A stretch of 64,000 nucleotides of DNA from Deltaproteobacteria bacterium (GTDB lineage: Bacteria > Myxococcota_A > UBA796 > CAJQPC01): positions 1 through 64,000 of the forward strand of contig JADKFE010000029.1 of the NCBI GenBank assembly GCA_016717595.1. The letters are read 5' to 3'. Below the pieces are notes generated by a model. That model saw only the letters and a list, made by a program, of their open reading frames with translations. It searched no databases and was not told the origin of the DNA. Both the position numbers and the translations under genes were made by a program. Shown here in pieces: positions 1-10,663 of the stretch. Position 1 is the stretch's first letter. Every line of letters begins with the position of its first letter.

Positions 1-261
1 CGCGTGGCGTTCACCGCCGTAGACCCGAGCTTGGCCGACCTACTTGACCATGCTCGCCAACGCCCGCAGCGCCCCTGCGCCGTGCACCTCAGCAGTGAGC
101 CGGGCGTGGGCCAGGGGCGACCTCGTCGCCTGGAGCTCACTCCGTCTTGGACGATCGCCCCTTGGCCTGGATCGAGGGGGTAGACGGCGCGCCGAGAACC
201 GGGCCGGTGGTACGCCTCCCACCGGGAGCTGGATCGCCTCGGCCCTGAGCCTGTCCCCGCC

Positions 262-1110
262 ATGATTGAGCTTCAGCGCGCCCGGAGCCCCGCGCCCTCC
301 CCGCCGCCGCCGCGCCAGGCCGCCCTCGCCCGGATCACCCCCGCCTTCGACGCCGTGCTCGGCAGGCCCGCGATCGCGACCCCGCTCGCCGAGGCCCCTA
401 AGCTCGCCCCAGCACGCCTGAGCCTCCTCCTCGTCAGCGAGCCGGCGTCGGCAAGAGGTGCTCGCCCGGGCGATTCACGCCTGAAGCGGTCAGGAGGGCG
501 CTTCGTCGCCGTGGATCTGGGCGCGATCCCCGAGGGGGCCTCGCCGAGTATGAGAACTCTTTGGCCACCACCAAGCCGCGTTCACCGGCGCCGACCACCA
601 GCCGCCCCGGGGCCTTCCGCGCCGCCGAAGAGGCACCCTGTTTCTCGATGAGCTGGGCAGCCTGCCCCTCGCGCTGCAAGGGATGACTCCTGCGGGCGCT
701 GCCAGGCGAAGTTTTTCGCCTGTGGGTGAGGACCGCCCGGTGAAGGTGAACGTGCGAGAATTGCTCTCGGCGACGAACGCCGATCTCCGCGGATGGTGGC
801 CCGGGGCTGTTCCGCGCCGACTCTTAAGGAGAAGTGCGGAGTCGCTCCACCCTCCGCCCCTGCGTGAGCGCGGCGAAGATGTGCTGCGCCTGGGCCGCGT
901 GCTATACGTCGCCGCCCGCAGAGGCCCCGTCGCCGAGCCGTGGATCACCCGGGGGCCGCCCGAGGGCTCATGGCCTGGCACTGGCCGGGCAACGTGCGTG
1001 AGCTCCTCGGCCTCATGCGTTGCGCCGCCGCGGTCTGCCCGCCGGGCGACCCCGTCGCCCCGGAGCACCTGGGCCCCCTCTCCGCAGCGCCCGACGCCTT
1101 ACGCCGCTGT
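262..1110 (+). pseudogene. Frameshifted sigma-54 activator (AAA+ domain remnant)
   Basis: Reading across frames gives successive pieces of a bacterial enhancer-binding protein AAA+ domain: a Walker A neighbourhood (LLLVSEPA near 421), a GAIPEG segment near 520, FLDELGSLPLALQ near 640 (Walker B), GEDRPVKVNV and SATNADLR near 730-790, PLRERGEDVLRL near 860 and WHWPGNVRELLGLM near 975. These occur in the family order, so this is one gene, but no single frame carries more than a fragment. Such proteins remodel sigma-54 RNA polymerase at promoters. No convincing sensor domain or helix-turn-helix is readable on either side. It is either a decayed paralogue of the FHA/AAA gene at 42042 or a real gene hidden by sequence indels. 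Domain identity is secure; boundaries are approximate. Confidence 0.7.
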
Positions 1111-1380
1111 TCACCACCGGCCCCGCCGGGTTCGAACCCGCCCTCGGACACGCTCATCCACAGGGCGAGCCGCCTTAAGGTTTCGCCGTTGCGCGAGCGT
1201 GGCCCCAAGCGCCCTGCGCGCGGCGTCCTCTGGCTCTTGTACGGTCGGGGCGTCACCGATGAGGCCCTCGCGGATCTTGAGCGGCGCCCGTGGTGGGGCG
1301 GCTGGCCGAGCTGCACGCGGCGATAGCCGCCCCTTCGCGCCGTCGAGGCCGACTATGTGACCCTCGAGACCGTGCGCCGC

Positions 1381-2500
1381 CACCTGCCCGGCGTGGCCGA
1401 CGAGGGCGAAAGACGCCGATCATGCTCAGCGATCTCCCCGGCCTTGGGCCCGACGGTCGTGTGGGCGGGCTGCGCAGGGATCTCTCCTCGGCGTCTGTGC
1501 TCTTTGGCCGGGCGCGGTCGTTTGGGGGCTTCGGGCGTTCGCCCAGCGCTGGGGATCGCCGAGCGCCCTCTGGACGGAGACGGCGCGCCGCCTCGACCCA
1601 GCGCAGGCCCGCCTGCGTCGAGATCGGCTGGCAGCGCCGCTGCAGCCGGGCCCAGGCCCTGCTCACCGAAGTTGTAAGGACGATCTAGGCGCCGCTTTCC
1701 GAGGTCACCGCCGCGCCTCTTCGCCGCGCCGCTCTGGCGAACGCCCCGCTGCCGTCCGTGTCACCGCGACGCCCGCGCTCCTAGGCGCCGGGGTGAGCTT
1801 CGTTTGGTGGACCCCAACGGTGAGCACCTCGTGCAGCTCTTTGTGTTCTTGGGCCCCCTCGCCCTGGTCGAGCGCGGCGCGGGCCCTCGCCCGGTCGAGG
1901 CCGTCTCCGCCGCCGGGGCGCTCACCCGCAACGACGCGCCGCCCGCCCTCCCCTCCCACGGCCCACCGCCGCGCCCACCGCCGCGCCTGAGCCCCGGTGA
2001 TCGGGTGTTTTTGTGTGTGAAGTGGGCGAGCGTACCGCGTTAAGCCACCTTCTCGTGAGCTTTGAGGCGGATCTCCAGGATCGTATGATCGCCGCCACCC
2101 CGGTCCTGGGCGAGCAAGCCAGCCTTAAGCGCCTGCGGGAGTTTTTGCCGACGCCCGCGCCCTCTCGCCAGTACCTCACCGGCCTGACTGTACGCCGTGG
2201 AAGAGAACGCCGCCCTGCGAGACGCCTGCGGGAGGCCCTCGCCGCGCGCTGGGACGGCGACGAGCGCCTCAGGCGCCTGCCCCGAAAAGGGTGAGGACGC
2301 CTTGGCCAAAGTGGGGCGTCAGCGCGAGGCGAACCCGCACGTCGTCGATGCCGAAGGACTCGTCTCCGGCGTCTTGGTTCAGCGCGGAACGGTGGCTCTC
2401 ACGGTGATCGTGTCAGCGCTGTGGGCCACCGTGGCGCTGAGAGCCCGTGGCGCTCATCGTAGCTGCCCTCACAACCTCGGTTTCCAGCCGCGGACCTCAG
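1381..2500 (+). other. Coding-like but broken stretch, unidentified
   Basis: No intact gene is visible. Short protein-like runs appear in alternating plus-strand frames, for example a segment beginning GLRAFAQRWGSPSALWT near 1520, VDPNGEHLVQLFVFLG near 1807 and ALSHLLVSFEADLQDR near 2038. Their composition looks like real protein rather than shadow frames, and frame changes occur every few hundred bases, as in the neighbouring broken genes. I recognise no family. It may be one or two frameshifted genes downstream of the sigma-54 activator remnant. Confidence 0.3.
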
Positions 2501-2511
2501 CGCCGTCGTAA

Positions 2512-4130
2512 TCAGTAGAGCGCCTCGCTCCAGAAAGGTCCGCGCCGTCTACGGCGGCGCTTTAACTGCCCGGTCTCGCCGTCCCAAGAGTCGGAGCTTG
2601 AGTGTCGTACGCCAGAGGACCAAGGGCCTCGGTATTTGGGGAATAGCCAGGAGACGTCCCAGGTGGCGGTGAGGAGGTGCCCCGGCAGCGATGCCGTAGC
2701 CGCACCAAGATGGTGGAGACGCGCCACAACTGTAGGTGGTGGTGAGGCTCCAGGAGCTTGAGGCCCCGGACTCAAAGTCTTCATTGACGACGACGGAACA
2801 GCCCTCGTCCATGTCGCACTCGACGACGCTCCACCACGCCGTCGCTGCTCAGGTTGCCAGTCGCCGCTCGGCGCGCCGGGCTGGTCGGCGAGGATGTCCG
2901 CGCAGCTTGACGCCGGGCAGGCGAGGCCGCTGCCCAGCACGCCGTCGTCGATGTCTCCGTCACAGTTGTTGTCCAGGCCGTCGCAGGCCTCCGCCGCGCC
3001 GGGGTTGATGTTGATCACGGCGTCGTCGCAGTCGGTGTTGTCGGCGACGGCGCCGCTGGGGGCCTCACAGGCCAGGCTCAGGGCGTCGGGATCGCCGTAG
3101 CCATCGCCGTCTGTGTCGTCGTAGAAGCTCGCCGCGTCGGCGGCGTCGGGCTCGTCCACCGTGCCATCACAGTCGTTGTCCAGCTCGTCACAGACCTCCA
3201 CACCCTCGGGGCTCACCGCGCCGTCGCCGTCGTCGCAGTCCTCGTGGGTGGCGACGTAGCCGTGGGGGCCTCACAGGCGGCGAGGGCGTAGTCGGCGTCG
3301 CCGTGGCCGTCGCCGTCGCGGTCGGCGTAGTAGGTGTTGGCGTCGGCGGCGGTGTCCTCGTCGGTGGCGCCGTCGCAGTTGTTGTCGAGGCCGTCGCAGA
3401 CCTCCGTGGCGTCGGGGTTCACCGCGCCGTCGCCGTCGTCGCAGTCAAGCGCGCGCTCGGCGTACCCTTCGGGGCGCTCGCAGGTGACGAGGGGGAAGTC
3501 GGCGTCGCCGTAGCTGTCGCCGTCGGTGTCGGCGTAGACGGTCTGGGCGTCGGCGGCGTCGGCGCCATCGGTGATCCCGTCACAGTTGTTGTCGAGGCCG
3601 TCGCAGACCTCCGTGGCGTCGGGGTTCACCGCGCCGTCGGCGTCGTCGCACTCTTGGCAGGCCGCGAAGCCGTCGCCGTCTGTGTCGGCGAAGCCCGTAG
3701 ACCCATCACAGTTGTAGTCATTGGGATCGGCGCGGTCGGTCTCTTCAGCGCCGGGGTTGTAGCGGGCGTCGGCGTCGTCAGCAGTCGCCGTCTTGGCTCA
3801 CCGTGCCCTCGGGGGCTCGCAGGCCAAGGTAGGCGTCCCAGCGCCATACCCGTCGCCGTCGCCGTCGGCCGTCCAGGCCGTCGCGTCGGTGGCGTCGTCA
3901 TCTACGGCGCCGTCGCAGTCGTTGTCTACGCCGTCGCAGCGCTCCTCAGCGTCAGGGCTCACCGCGGGGTCTGTGTCGTCGCAGTCCTCTCCGGCGGGGG
4001 ATCCGTCGCCGTCCTCATCGACGGCCTCTCCGCCGCTGTCGCCGGGGGGCAGGCTCTCGGGCGGGATCTTGTCGTCGCTGGGCTCGCAGGCCGCGAGGCC
4101 GAGCAGGATGAGGAGGAGGTTTTTGTTCAT
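2512..4130 (-). pseudogene. MopE-like repeat lipoprotein, frameshifted
   Basis: The start MNKNLLLILLGLAAC is a lipoprotein signal with a lipobox (LAAC). It is followed by an acidic linker and about four tandem modules of the MopE type (CDGLDNNCDG, then a DxDGDGYGD acidic loop, then ACE.P), typical of secreted myxobacterial metal-binding proteins. Near 2800-2880 the modules give way to SCADILA...GAPSG and a CDMDEGC segment resembling the start of a fibrinogen-related domain, then NEDFESGASSSWS. The coding signal crosses at least four frame changes (near 3800-3900, 3627, 3215 and 2850), so no continuous ORF exists. The product would be a surface lipoprotein binding calcium or other metals. Family identity is confident; the exact C-terminus is not. 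Confidence 0.75.
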
Positions 4131-4348
4131 CGTGGGCCGTCCTGGCGGGGGTGTGCCCACAGGATACACTCCCCCCAGCGCAAGTTGTGCGTAAGATCGC
4201 GCCGCAATGCGGTGTCCAGGTGGCCTCGCTCCGACGAAGACATGGGCGCTCATGCCGAGGAGGAGCGAGGCCGCATGGGCGCCGCAGGGCAAGCGAGGTT
4301 GCCTCAACTTGAGCTGGAGTGTCCGCCCAGGTTCTACGCCGTGGCGGC

Positions 4349-5310
4349 TCAGATGTCGGCGCAGGCGATCGTAGTACCCGCCGCCGATGAAGCCGAAGCC
4401 GTCGGGGCGGCGTCGCCGGGGTTGTCCATGTCGTCGATGTGTACGCCGTTGACGTCGTCGTTGAGCAGGAGCACGTTGCCCGGCTTGGCCCCTTCGCAGG
4501 CCACGTTCTGGTAGCCGCCGCCGAGGTAGTTCCAGCCCTCGGGGCAGACGTCTCCCTCGTTGTCGAGCTCATCCATGTGCACGAGGTCTTTGTTCTTGTT
4601 CAGCGTGCCGATGGCCCCGCCGCCGTCCTTCGCGCAGACCTGGGTGTAATAGCCGCCGCCGACGTGCTGCCAGCCCTCAGGGCAGACCTCCCCGGGGCCT
4701 GCTCCGGGTTCTTCGTGGGGACGCCGTCTTGGTCGTTGTTGAGGTACGCCGCGGCCCAGCGCGCGGGGCCTGGCAGGCCTGGTGTAGTTGCCGCCGCCGA
4801 GATGGTTCACCCTCGGGGCAGACCTCGCCCGCGTGGGGCAGATCCGCGTAGTGGACGCCGTCCGTGTCTTGGTCGATGTGACCGGCGCGCCCTCGTTGCC
4901 GGCTTTGTGGCAGGCCACGCTGTCGTAGCCGCCGCCGACGTACTCCCAACCTTCAGGGCAGACCTCGCCCTCTTGGTCAAACGTGGAGTAATGAGCCCCG
5001 TCTACGGACTCATCCAGGAGCGCCACCGCCGGGCTCCCCGCTGCCGCAGGCCACGGTGTTGTACCCTCCGCCGAGGTGTGTCCAGCCCTCGGGGCAGACG
5101 TCGCCGGGGTTGGCGAGGTCGGTGTAGTGCCGCCCTTGGGTGTCGTTGTTGAGGTAGGGCCTGGCGTCGGGCACATCGGCCAGGGCGGGATCACCGGCCC
5201 ATCGTCGCCGGTGTCGTCGCCGGAAGAGCCCCCCCGTCGCCCTCTTTGCCGGGGCGGCCGCAGGCGAGGACAGGGCGAGGTGAGCACGACGAGGCCGGGG
5301 TGAGGCGCAT
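4349..5310 (-). pseudogene. Lipoprotein with tandem CPEGW/GGGY repeats, frameshifted
   Basis: A start at 5310 gives MRLTPASSCSPRPVLAC, a plausible lipoprotein signal ending in a lipobox cysteine, then an acidic GDDTGDDG linker. The rest consists of tandem units of roughly 45 residues with the signature CPEGW, a YVGGGY-like turn and a second cysteine (VAC), each followed by a variable stretch ending D-V-H-hydrophobic-D-D-L/M-D. About seven units can be read by hopping between frames; frame changes fall near 5190, 5020, 4900, 4750 and 4400. The paired cysteines suggest one disulfide per unit. I do not recognise the family. It lies next to the MopE-like lipoprotein gene in the same orientation. 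Confidence 0.6.
4380..5130 (-). repeat. Tandem protein-coding repeat (CPEGW...GGGY...AC)
   Basis: About seven diverged repeats of approximately 135-150 bp on the minus strand. On the plus strand each is recognisable by a 'cctcggggcagac' type core, seen near 4530, 4675, 4815, 4950 and 5090. Each core encodes the VCPEGW element. Confidence 0.65.
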
Positions 5311-5465
5311 TGGAGAGGCTCCGGGGGGCTCAGGCGGCTTAATCGGCGCGGGCCGCGGGGGGCTACTCTGGGTCGTGGTGCGCTGGGGTGCGCGCCGAGG
5401 TCGTCGCGCCGCCACGAACCTCCCCAAGTGCAGGGTGTACTCTGGCGATCTCTTCGAGGTGTCTA

Positions 5466-6551
5466 TGTGTGCGGTGCTCAACCCGCTGCTCCCGCTGGCG
5501 CTCGTCGCCACGCTTGGCCTGGGCTGCCCAAGCCCGGCAGAGCTTCCGGACGGCGATCCCCATCGACGACACCTTCCCACGGCAGCCCGTCACCGGGGCG
5601 CTTCAGAGCGCTACGGGCCGCCGCCCGCTGGTCTGAGGCGCGCGATGGCCTCGCCCTAGGTCATCTTGCGGGGCGACGCCGTGATCTTTGAGTCCTACGC
5701 CCGGCGCTACGACCCTCGACGCCGATTCACATCTTCTCGGGCACGAAGTCGTTCTCCTGCGCCTTGGCGCTGTTGTTGGAGGCCGACGGGGCGCTTGACC
5801 TCAACGAGGACGTGCAGGACACTCTGCCTGAGCTGGCCGCCGGGGCCGGGGTCACCCCCGACACGCTCTTGCACTTCACCAGCGGCGTCGCCCAGGACAA
5901 CCGCGCCTTGACCCGGGACAGGCTCTTGGGAGGAACAAAGCATCGAGGACAAATACGCCTACCGCGTGGGCTCTCGCCTTCAGAAAGAAGCGCCCCGGGA
6001 GGTGTTCGTTTGCTGGATCGTCGCACCAGGCGGCGCTCGGCGCCTTGATCACCACGAAGATCGGCCAGAGCCCCTTGGAGTACCTGGAGGCGCGACTGTT
6101 CACGCCGATGGGCATGAGGTTTGGGGGCTGGAACCACGACCCGGCGGGCAACCCGATGTTGGCCTATGGCGCGTGGACGACCGCGAACGAGTGGCTCAAG
6201 TACGGCGTCTTGTTGCGAGACGGCGGGCTGTGGCAGGGCCAGGCGCTCTTGCCTGAAGGCGGCGTGGACCGCTGCACCACGGGCAGCGCGGCGAACCCGG
6301 CGTATGGCATGACCTTGTGGCTCAACGAAGATGTGGCCGATGATGTAGACCTCAGCGCATTCGCCAGCTTGGCGGAGGACGGGCGCATCTTGGACCCAGA
6401 CGGCCCCGCGGACCTCTTCGCCGCGGCGGGCTACGAAGACAACCGACTGGTGGTGGTGCCCTCCGAGGAGCTGGTGATCGTGCGGCTCGGCGATGGCTCC
6501 CGGCGATTCTCCGACCCGACGCTCTTGGGGATGATCCTGCGAGGGGAGTGA
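5466..6551 (+). pseudogene. Class C beta-lactamase-like serine hydrolase lipoprotein, frameshifted
   Basis: The ATG at 5466 begins MCAVLNPLLPLALVATLGLGC, a lipoprotein signal. Downstream fragments give IFSGTKSFS (the SxxK nucleophile motif of serine beta-lactamases, DD-peptidases and esterases) near 5733, then LLLEADGALDLNEDVQ, and a long clean stretch from about 6045 to the stop containing ITTKIGQSPLEYL, LFTPMGM and YGAWTTANEWLKYG, typical of the family's C-terminal half. At least three frame changes lie before 6045; the last 500 bases are in one frame. The product would be a periplasmic hydrolase acting on peptidoglycan peptides, beta-lactams or esters; the substrate cannot be inferred. Confidence 0.75.
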
Positions 6552-6829
6552 GGGGACGGCGCGCCGACGAGGCCGCGCGGGCGGGGGAGCGCCCAGCCCT
6601 GAGGCGCCGCCGAGCGCCTTCACGCTGTGGTGAGGGCCATCAACACGAGGTGAGGGCTTTTAGGCCCCTAGGGGGCGATCCGACGGGAGGCCGAGCCGAG
6701 GCGCGGATCTTGCACACTCTGTCAGCGACGGCGGCCGGCGCCGTGGCCGACCCGGCGCGCTGCCCGCTCGACGACGCTCACCGCAGAGCGTCCAACACAG
6801 CGCGTCCAACACAGCGCGTCTCGCGCCCC
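6552..6829. other. Intergenic region with a short tandem repeat
   Basis: No gene is visible between the hydrolase stop and the convergent minus-strand gene. At 6785-6825 a 14-bp unit (AGCGCGTCCAACAC) occurs twice with one mismatch and then partly a third time. No clear rho-independent terminator is seen. Confidence 0.5.
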
Positions 6830-8377
6830 CTAAGGCTGCGTGCTCTCCAGCTCACTCTTCGCGTCCGCCCGGTCGGGGTCGAGCTGCAACGCGGCCTTAA
6901 ACCGGCTCATCGCTTGGCTCTTGCGGCCGGCGGCCTTGAGCAGACGCCCGGCGGTCACCTGGGCCAGGGCTTGCTCTTTGGGCTCGGTCAAGAACAGGGC
7001 GTCGAGGTTCATCACGCCGTCGACGGGGCTGATCTGGCGGGCGGCGACGCGGCAGAAGATGTCGAGGATGCGGTAGCGGGCCTGGCGGGGGTCGAGGCGG
7101 GCGGCGAGCATCGCGGCGTGCTGGGCCTCGGTCCACACGCGGCGGTAGGCGAGGGCCTGGGCGCGCTCGAAGAGCTCGCGGGCGCGGCGGGCGTCGTCGT
7201 CGTTGGCCTCGGGGGGCAGCTCGGCGAAGGCGCGCAGCTCACGCAGCCACAAGGCGACGATGGCCGGGTCGTACAGGGCCTCGCGGCTAGAGCGGAAGAT
7301 CTCGTCTAAGGCGGTGACGGCCTCCAGGGTGTCCAAGGAGGCGCGGGCGAAGGACTCGGGGCGGAACACCGAGGCCTCGCGGGTGAAGGCGGCCTGGACA
7401 CCTTGGAGGGTGAAGATGTCGTTCAGGGCGTCGCCGCTGAGCTTGAGCACGACGAGGGGGTTGAGCTCGGAGCAGCGCACGGCGAGGTCCAGAACGGCGG
7501 CCTCCTCCTCGGGCATCGGATCGGCCTTGCGGGGCGGCGGCGGCCTCGCGGGGCCCGGGGACGGGGGCGGCGGCTTGGGCGGCAGGGGCGTGTGCTCGTC
7601 GTCGATCTCTTGGGGGTTGGAGTCGGCGTCGAGGATCTCGATGAACGGGCGATCTTCGGCGGCGGCGACGGCCTGGGGCTCATCGGCGTAGCTGGCGAAG
7701 GAGACCCGGGGCGCGCGGTCGGGGCGGTCGATGCTGATCAGGCCGGTCTGCAACAGCAGATCGATGGCCTGGAGCGCGTGGGCGGTGCGGTCCTTCTGGT
7801 GGCGGCCGCTGGCGATGATCAGCTCGTTGAGGTTCATGTTGGGGCGCACGATGCGTAAGGTGCGCAGGACGATGGGGTCGAGCTCGGGCGGCGGCGCGCC
7901 GGGGGCGGCGCGCACGGTGTTGAACAAGAACGGCTGCAGCTCGGCGGCGACCTGATCGGCGCTGCGCAGCTCGGCGAGACCCCGGGAGAAGATGCGCAGC
8001 ATCGGCTCGGGCAGGGGGAACGAGCCCGCCGGGGGCACACGGCTGGGCTGGAGGTGGCCGTTCACGTCGTCGCGGCCGACGAGGCTCGCCAAGAACAGGC
8101 CCACGCCCATGCAGGCCGCGTTGAGCACGGCGTCTAAGGCGAAGCCGGACTCCATCGCCAAGGCGATGTCGTTCGTGAGGTGGCCTTGCAGGCGCGCGGG
8201 GTTGGGAAGCTCGGCCTCAAGGGGGCCGAGCAGGCCCGGGATGCCCTCGGCGTGGTGGACCCGGCGGCCCTTGAGCACCAACGAGGCCCAGAACCGCGGG
8301 CCATGCACGCCGATGCCGAAGGTCTCCCCGCCGCGAAGCGCGTAGAACAGCAGCTCGATGGGGGGTCCGTGGGTCAT
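6830..8377 (-). CDS. DUF4388/PATAN-like N-terminus with TPR-like C-terminus
   Basis: The protein has 515 residues from the ATG at 8377 (MTHGPPIELL). The first 230 residues resemble the DUF4388/PATAN-type module common in Myxococcota (a short sheet with a 'visible gene-dosage' style hydrophobic pattern), followed by a winged-helix-like helix pair ending HALQAIDLLLQTGLISI. A Pro-rich linker (about residues 290-330) leads to a helical C-terminal half with a TPR-like unit at the end (AGRKSQAMSRFKAALQLDP). The C-terminal half is clearly paralogous to the gene immediately upstream. It is probably cytoplasmic and scaffold or signalling related; the function is unproven. Confidence 0.6.
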   Translation of the reverse strand: MTHGPPIELLFYALRGGETFGIGVHGPRFWASLVLKGRRVHHAEGIPGLLGPLEAELPNPARLQGHLTNDIALAMESGFALDAVLNAACMGVGLFLASLVGRDDVNGHLQPSRVPPAGSFPLPEPMLRIFSRGLAELRSADQVAAELQPFLFNTVRAAPGAPPPELDPIVLRTLRIVRPNMNLNELIIASGRHQKDRTAHALQAIDLLLQTGLISIDRPDRAPRVSFASYADEPQAVAAAEDRPFIEILDADSNPQEIDDEHTPLPPKPPPPSPGPARPPPPRKADPMPEEEAAVLDLAVRCSELNPLVVLKLSGDALNDIFTLQGVQAAFTREASVFRPESFARASLDTLEAVTALDEIFRSSREALYDPAIVALWLRELRAFAELPPEANDDDARRARELFERAQALAYRRVWTEAQHAAMLAARLDPRQARYRILDIFCRVAARQISPVDGVMNLDALFLTEPKEQALAQVTAGRLLKAAGRKSQAMSRFKAALQLDPDRADAKSELESTQP

Positions 8378-8387
8378 CGTGCAGCGC

Positions 8388-9311
8388 TCAGCGTCTTGCG
8401 GGGGGGTTCGCGATCTGCGGGTCTTTACTCCCCATCTCCCCTGGCCGGGCGCGGAGTGCGCGGGATGTGGGTTGTGACCACGGGCGGGGGCGGGACGACG
8501 TTGGGCAGGCGCTCTGAAGGCTCGGCACATCGGAGAGCCCGAAGATCGCCGCGTCCTCCGCGGCGCGCCGGGCGTCGACGGCGAGGCGCTCGGCGAGGCT
8601 GTGCAGCTTGGCCACCCGCAGAAGCTCTCCGGCGAGGCGCCACACCGCGGACGCCTCCTCGTTGCCGCGCACGGCGAGGGCCTGGAGGTTCAGCGCGCCG
8701 TCGGCCAGAGACATGCGGCCCAGGGCCAAGGTGGTGACGATCTGCACGACCCGGGCCCGGGGCAGGCGGGGGTGCAGGGTGGCGGCGCGGTCGGCGAGGG
8801 CCTGGGCCTCGGCCCAGCGCGCGCCGCGGGCGAGGTCGATGGCCTGGCGGGCGAGGCCGATGGCCGTGGCGCGGGCGGCGTCGCCAGGAGGGCTCGGCGG
8901 CGGGCAGTACAGGCGCAGCTCACGCAGCCACTGGGCGAGGATGGTGGGGAAACGGATGGACTCTCGGGCCCCGGCGAGCAGCTCGGCGAGGCCGACGGCG
9001 AGGCGCTGGGCCTCTGGCGAGCCCCGGGAGAAGCGCTCGGCCCGCCAACGCGCCGCGCCGCGGTAGAACGCGGTGACGAGCTGGGCCCCGGTGATCGGCG
9101 CGTGCAGCGTCTCCAACGGCAGCTCAGCGGCGGCGAGGGGGTTCAGCTCTTGGCAGCGGCGGGCGACATGCGCGAGGCGCTGGTGCTCGGCGTCGTCCTG
9201 CGCGAGCGCCCAGCCGAAGTCAGGGGCCGTGGGCTCCTCGATGAGATCGAGCTCGCTCATCGCGCCGGGGAAGTGGGCGTCCTCAGCGAAGGGCTCAAGC
9301 CGCGCAGACAT
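8388..9311 (-). CDS. Helical paralogue of the C-terminal half of the next gene
   Basis: The ATG at 9311 begins MSARLEPFAED. The protein aligns with the C-terminal half of the gene ending at 6830: CQELNPL versus CSELNPL, LAQWLRELR versus VALWLRELR, ARWAEAQALADRAA versus the matching WTEAQHAAMLAA, and GALNLQAL versus GVMNLDAL. It lacks the N-terminal module. The last 40 residues look out of frame; another frame gives a more natural tail ending at 8425, so a small indel near 8520 is likely. The two genes lie head to tail about 10-50 bp apart and probably form an operon. Confidence 0.6.
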   Translation of the reverse strand: MSARLEPFAEDAHFPGAMSELDLIEEPTAPDFGWALAQDDAEHQRLAHVARRCQELNPLAAAELPLETLHAPITGAQLVTAFYRGAARWRAERFSRGSPEAQRLAVGLAELLAGARESIRFPTILAQWLRELRLYCPPPSPPGDAARATAIGLARQAIDLARGARWAEAQALADRAATLHPRLPRARVVQIVTTLALGRMSLADGALNLQALAVRGNEEASAVWRLAGELLRVAKLHSLAERLAVDARRAAEDAAIFGLSDVPSLQSACPTSSRPRPWSQPTSRALRARPGEMGSKDPQIANPPARR

Positions 9312-9381
9312 GATTCAGCCGCCAGGGTGTAGCGAAGGAGCCTATCCCCCAATGGCGTCGGCGTGTAGCGATCCATGAAGA

Positions 9382-9393
9382 ACCGGGTCCGGT
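9382..9393. promoter_or_regulatory. Perfect 12-bp palindrome before the beta-oxidation operon
   Basis: ACCGGGTCCGGT is a perfect inverted repeat. It abuts the AT-rich stretch TAAAATTG, which could be a -10 element, 50 bp upstream of the thiolase start. A direct repeat GTGTAGCGA occurs at 9327 and 9363. It could be an operator for a fatty-acid-responsive repressor; this is inference only. Confidence 0.35.
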
Positions 9394-9443
9394 AAAATTG
9401 AGTTAAGCCACGAAGAGCGCCCTCATCCCGCAGTGGAGCCAGC

Positions 9444-10661
<1,218 letters not shown>

Positions 10662-10663
10662 CC

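Noticed and set aside
1120..1160. tRNA-like T-arm (GGGTTCGAACCC)
   Set aside because: The short dyad fits a T-arm, but no acceptor, D or anticodon stems can be built around it, and it lies inside the broken sigma-54 activator region.
3303..4514. Long plus-strand ORF rich in Val/Gly/Ala
   Set aside because: It is the antisense shadow of the minus-strand MopE repeats; composition is monotonous VAVVV-type and the opposite strand has clear domains.
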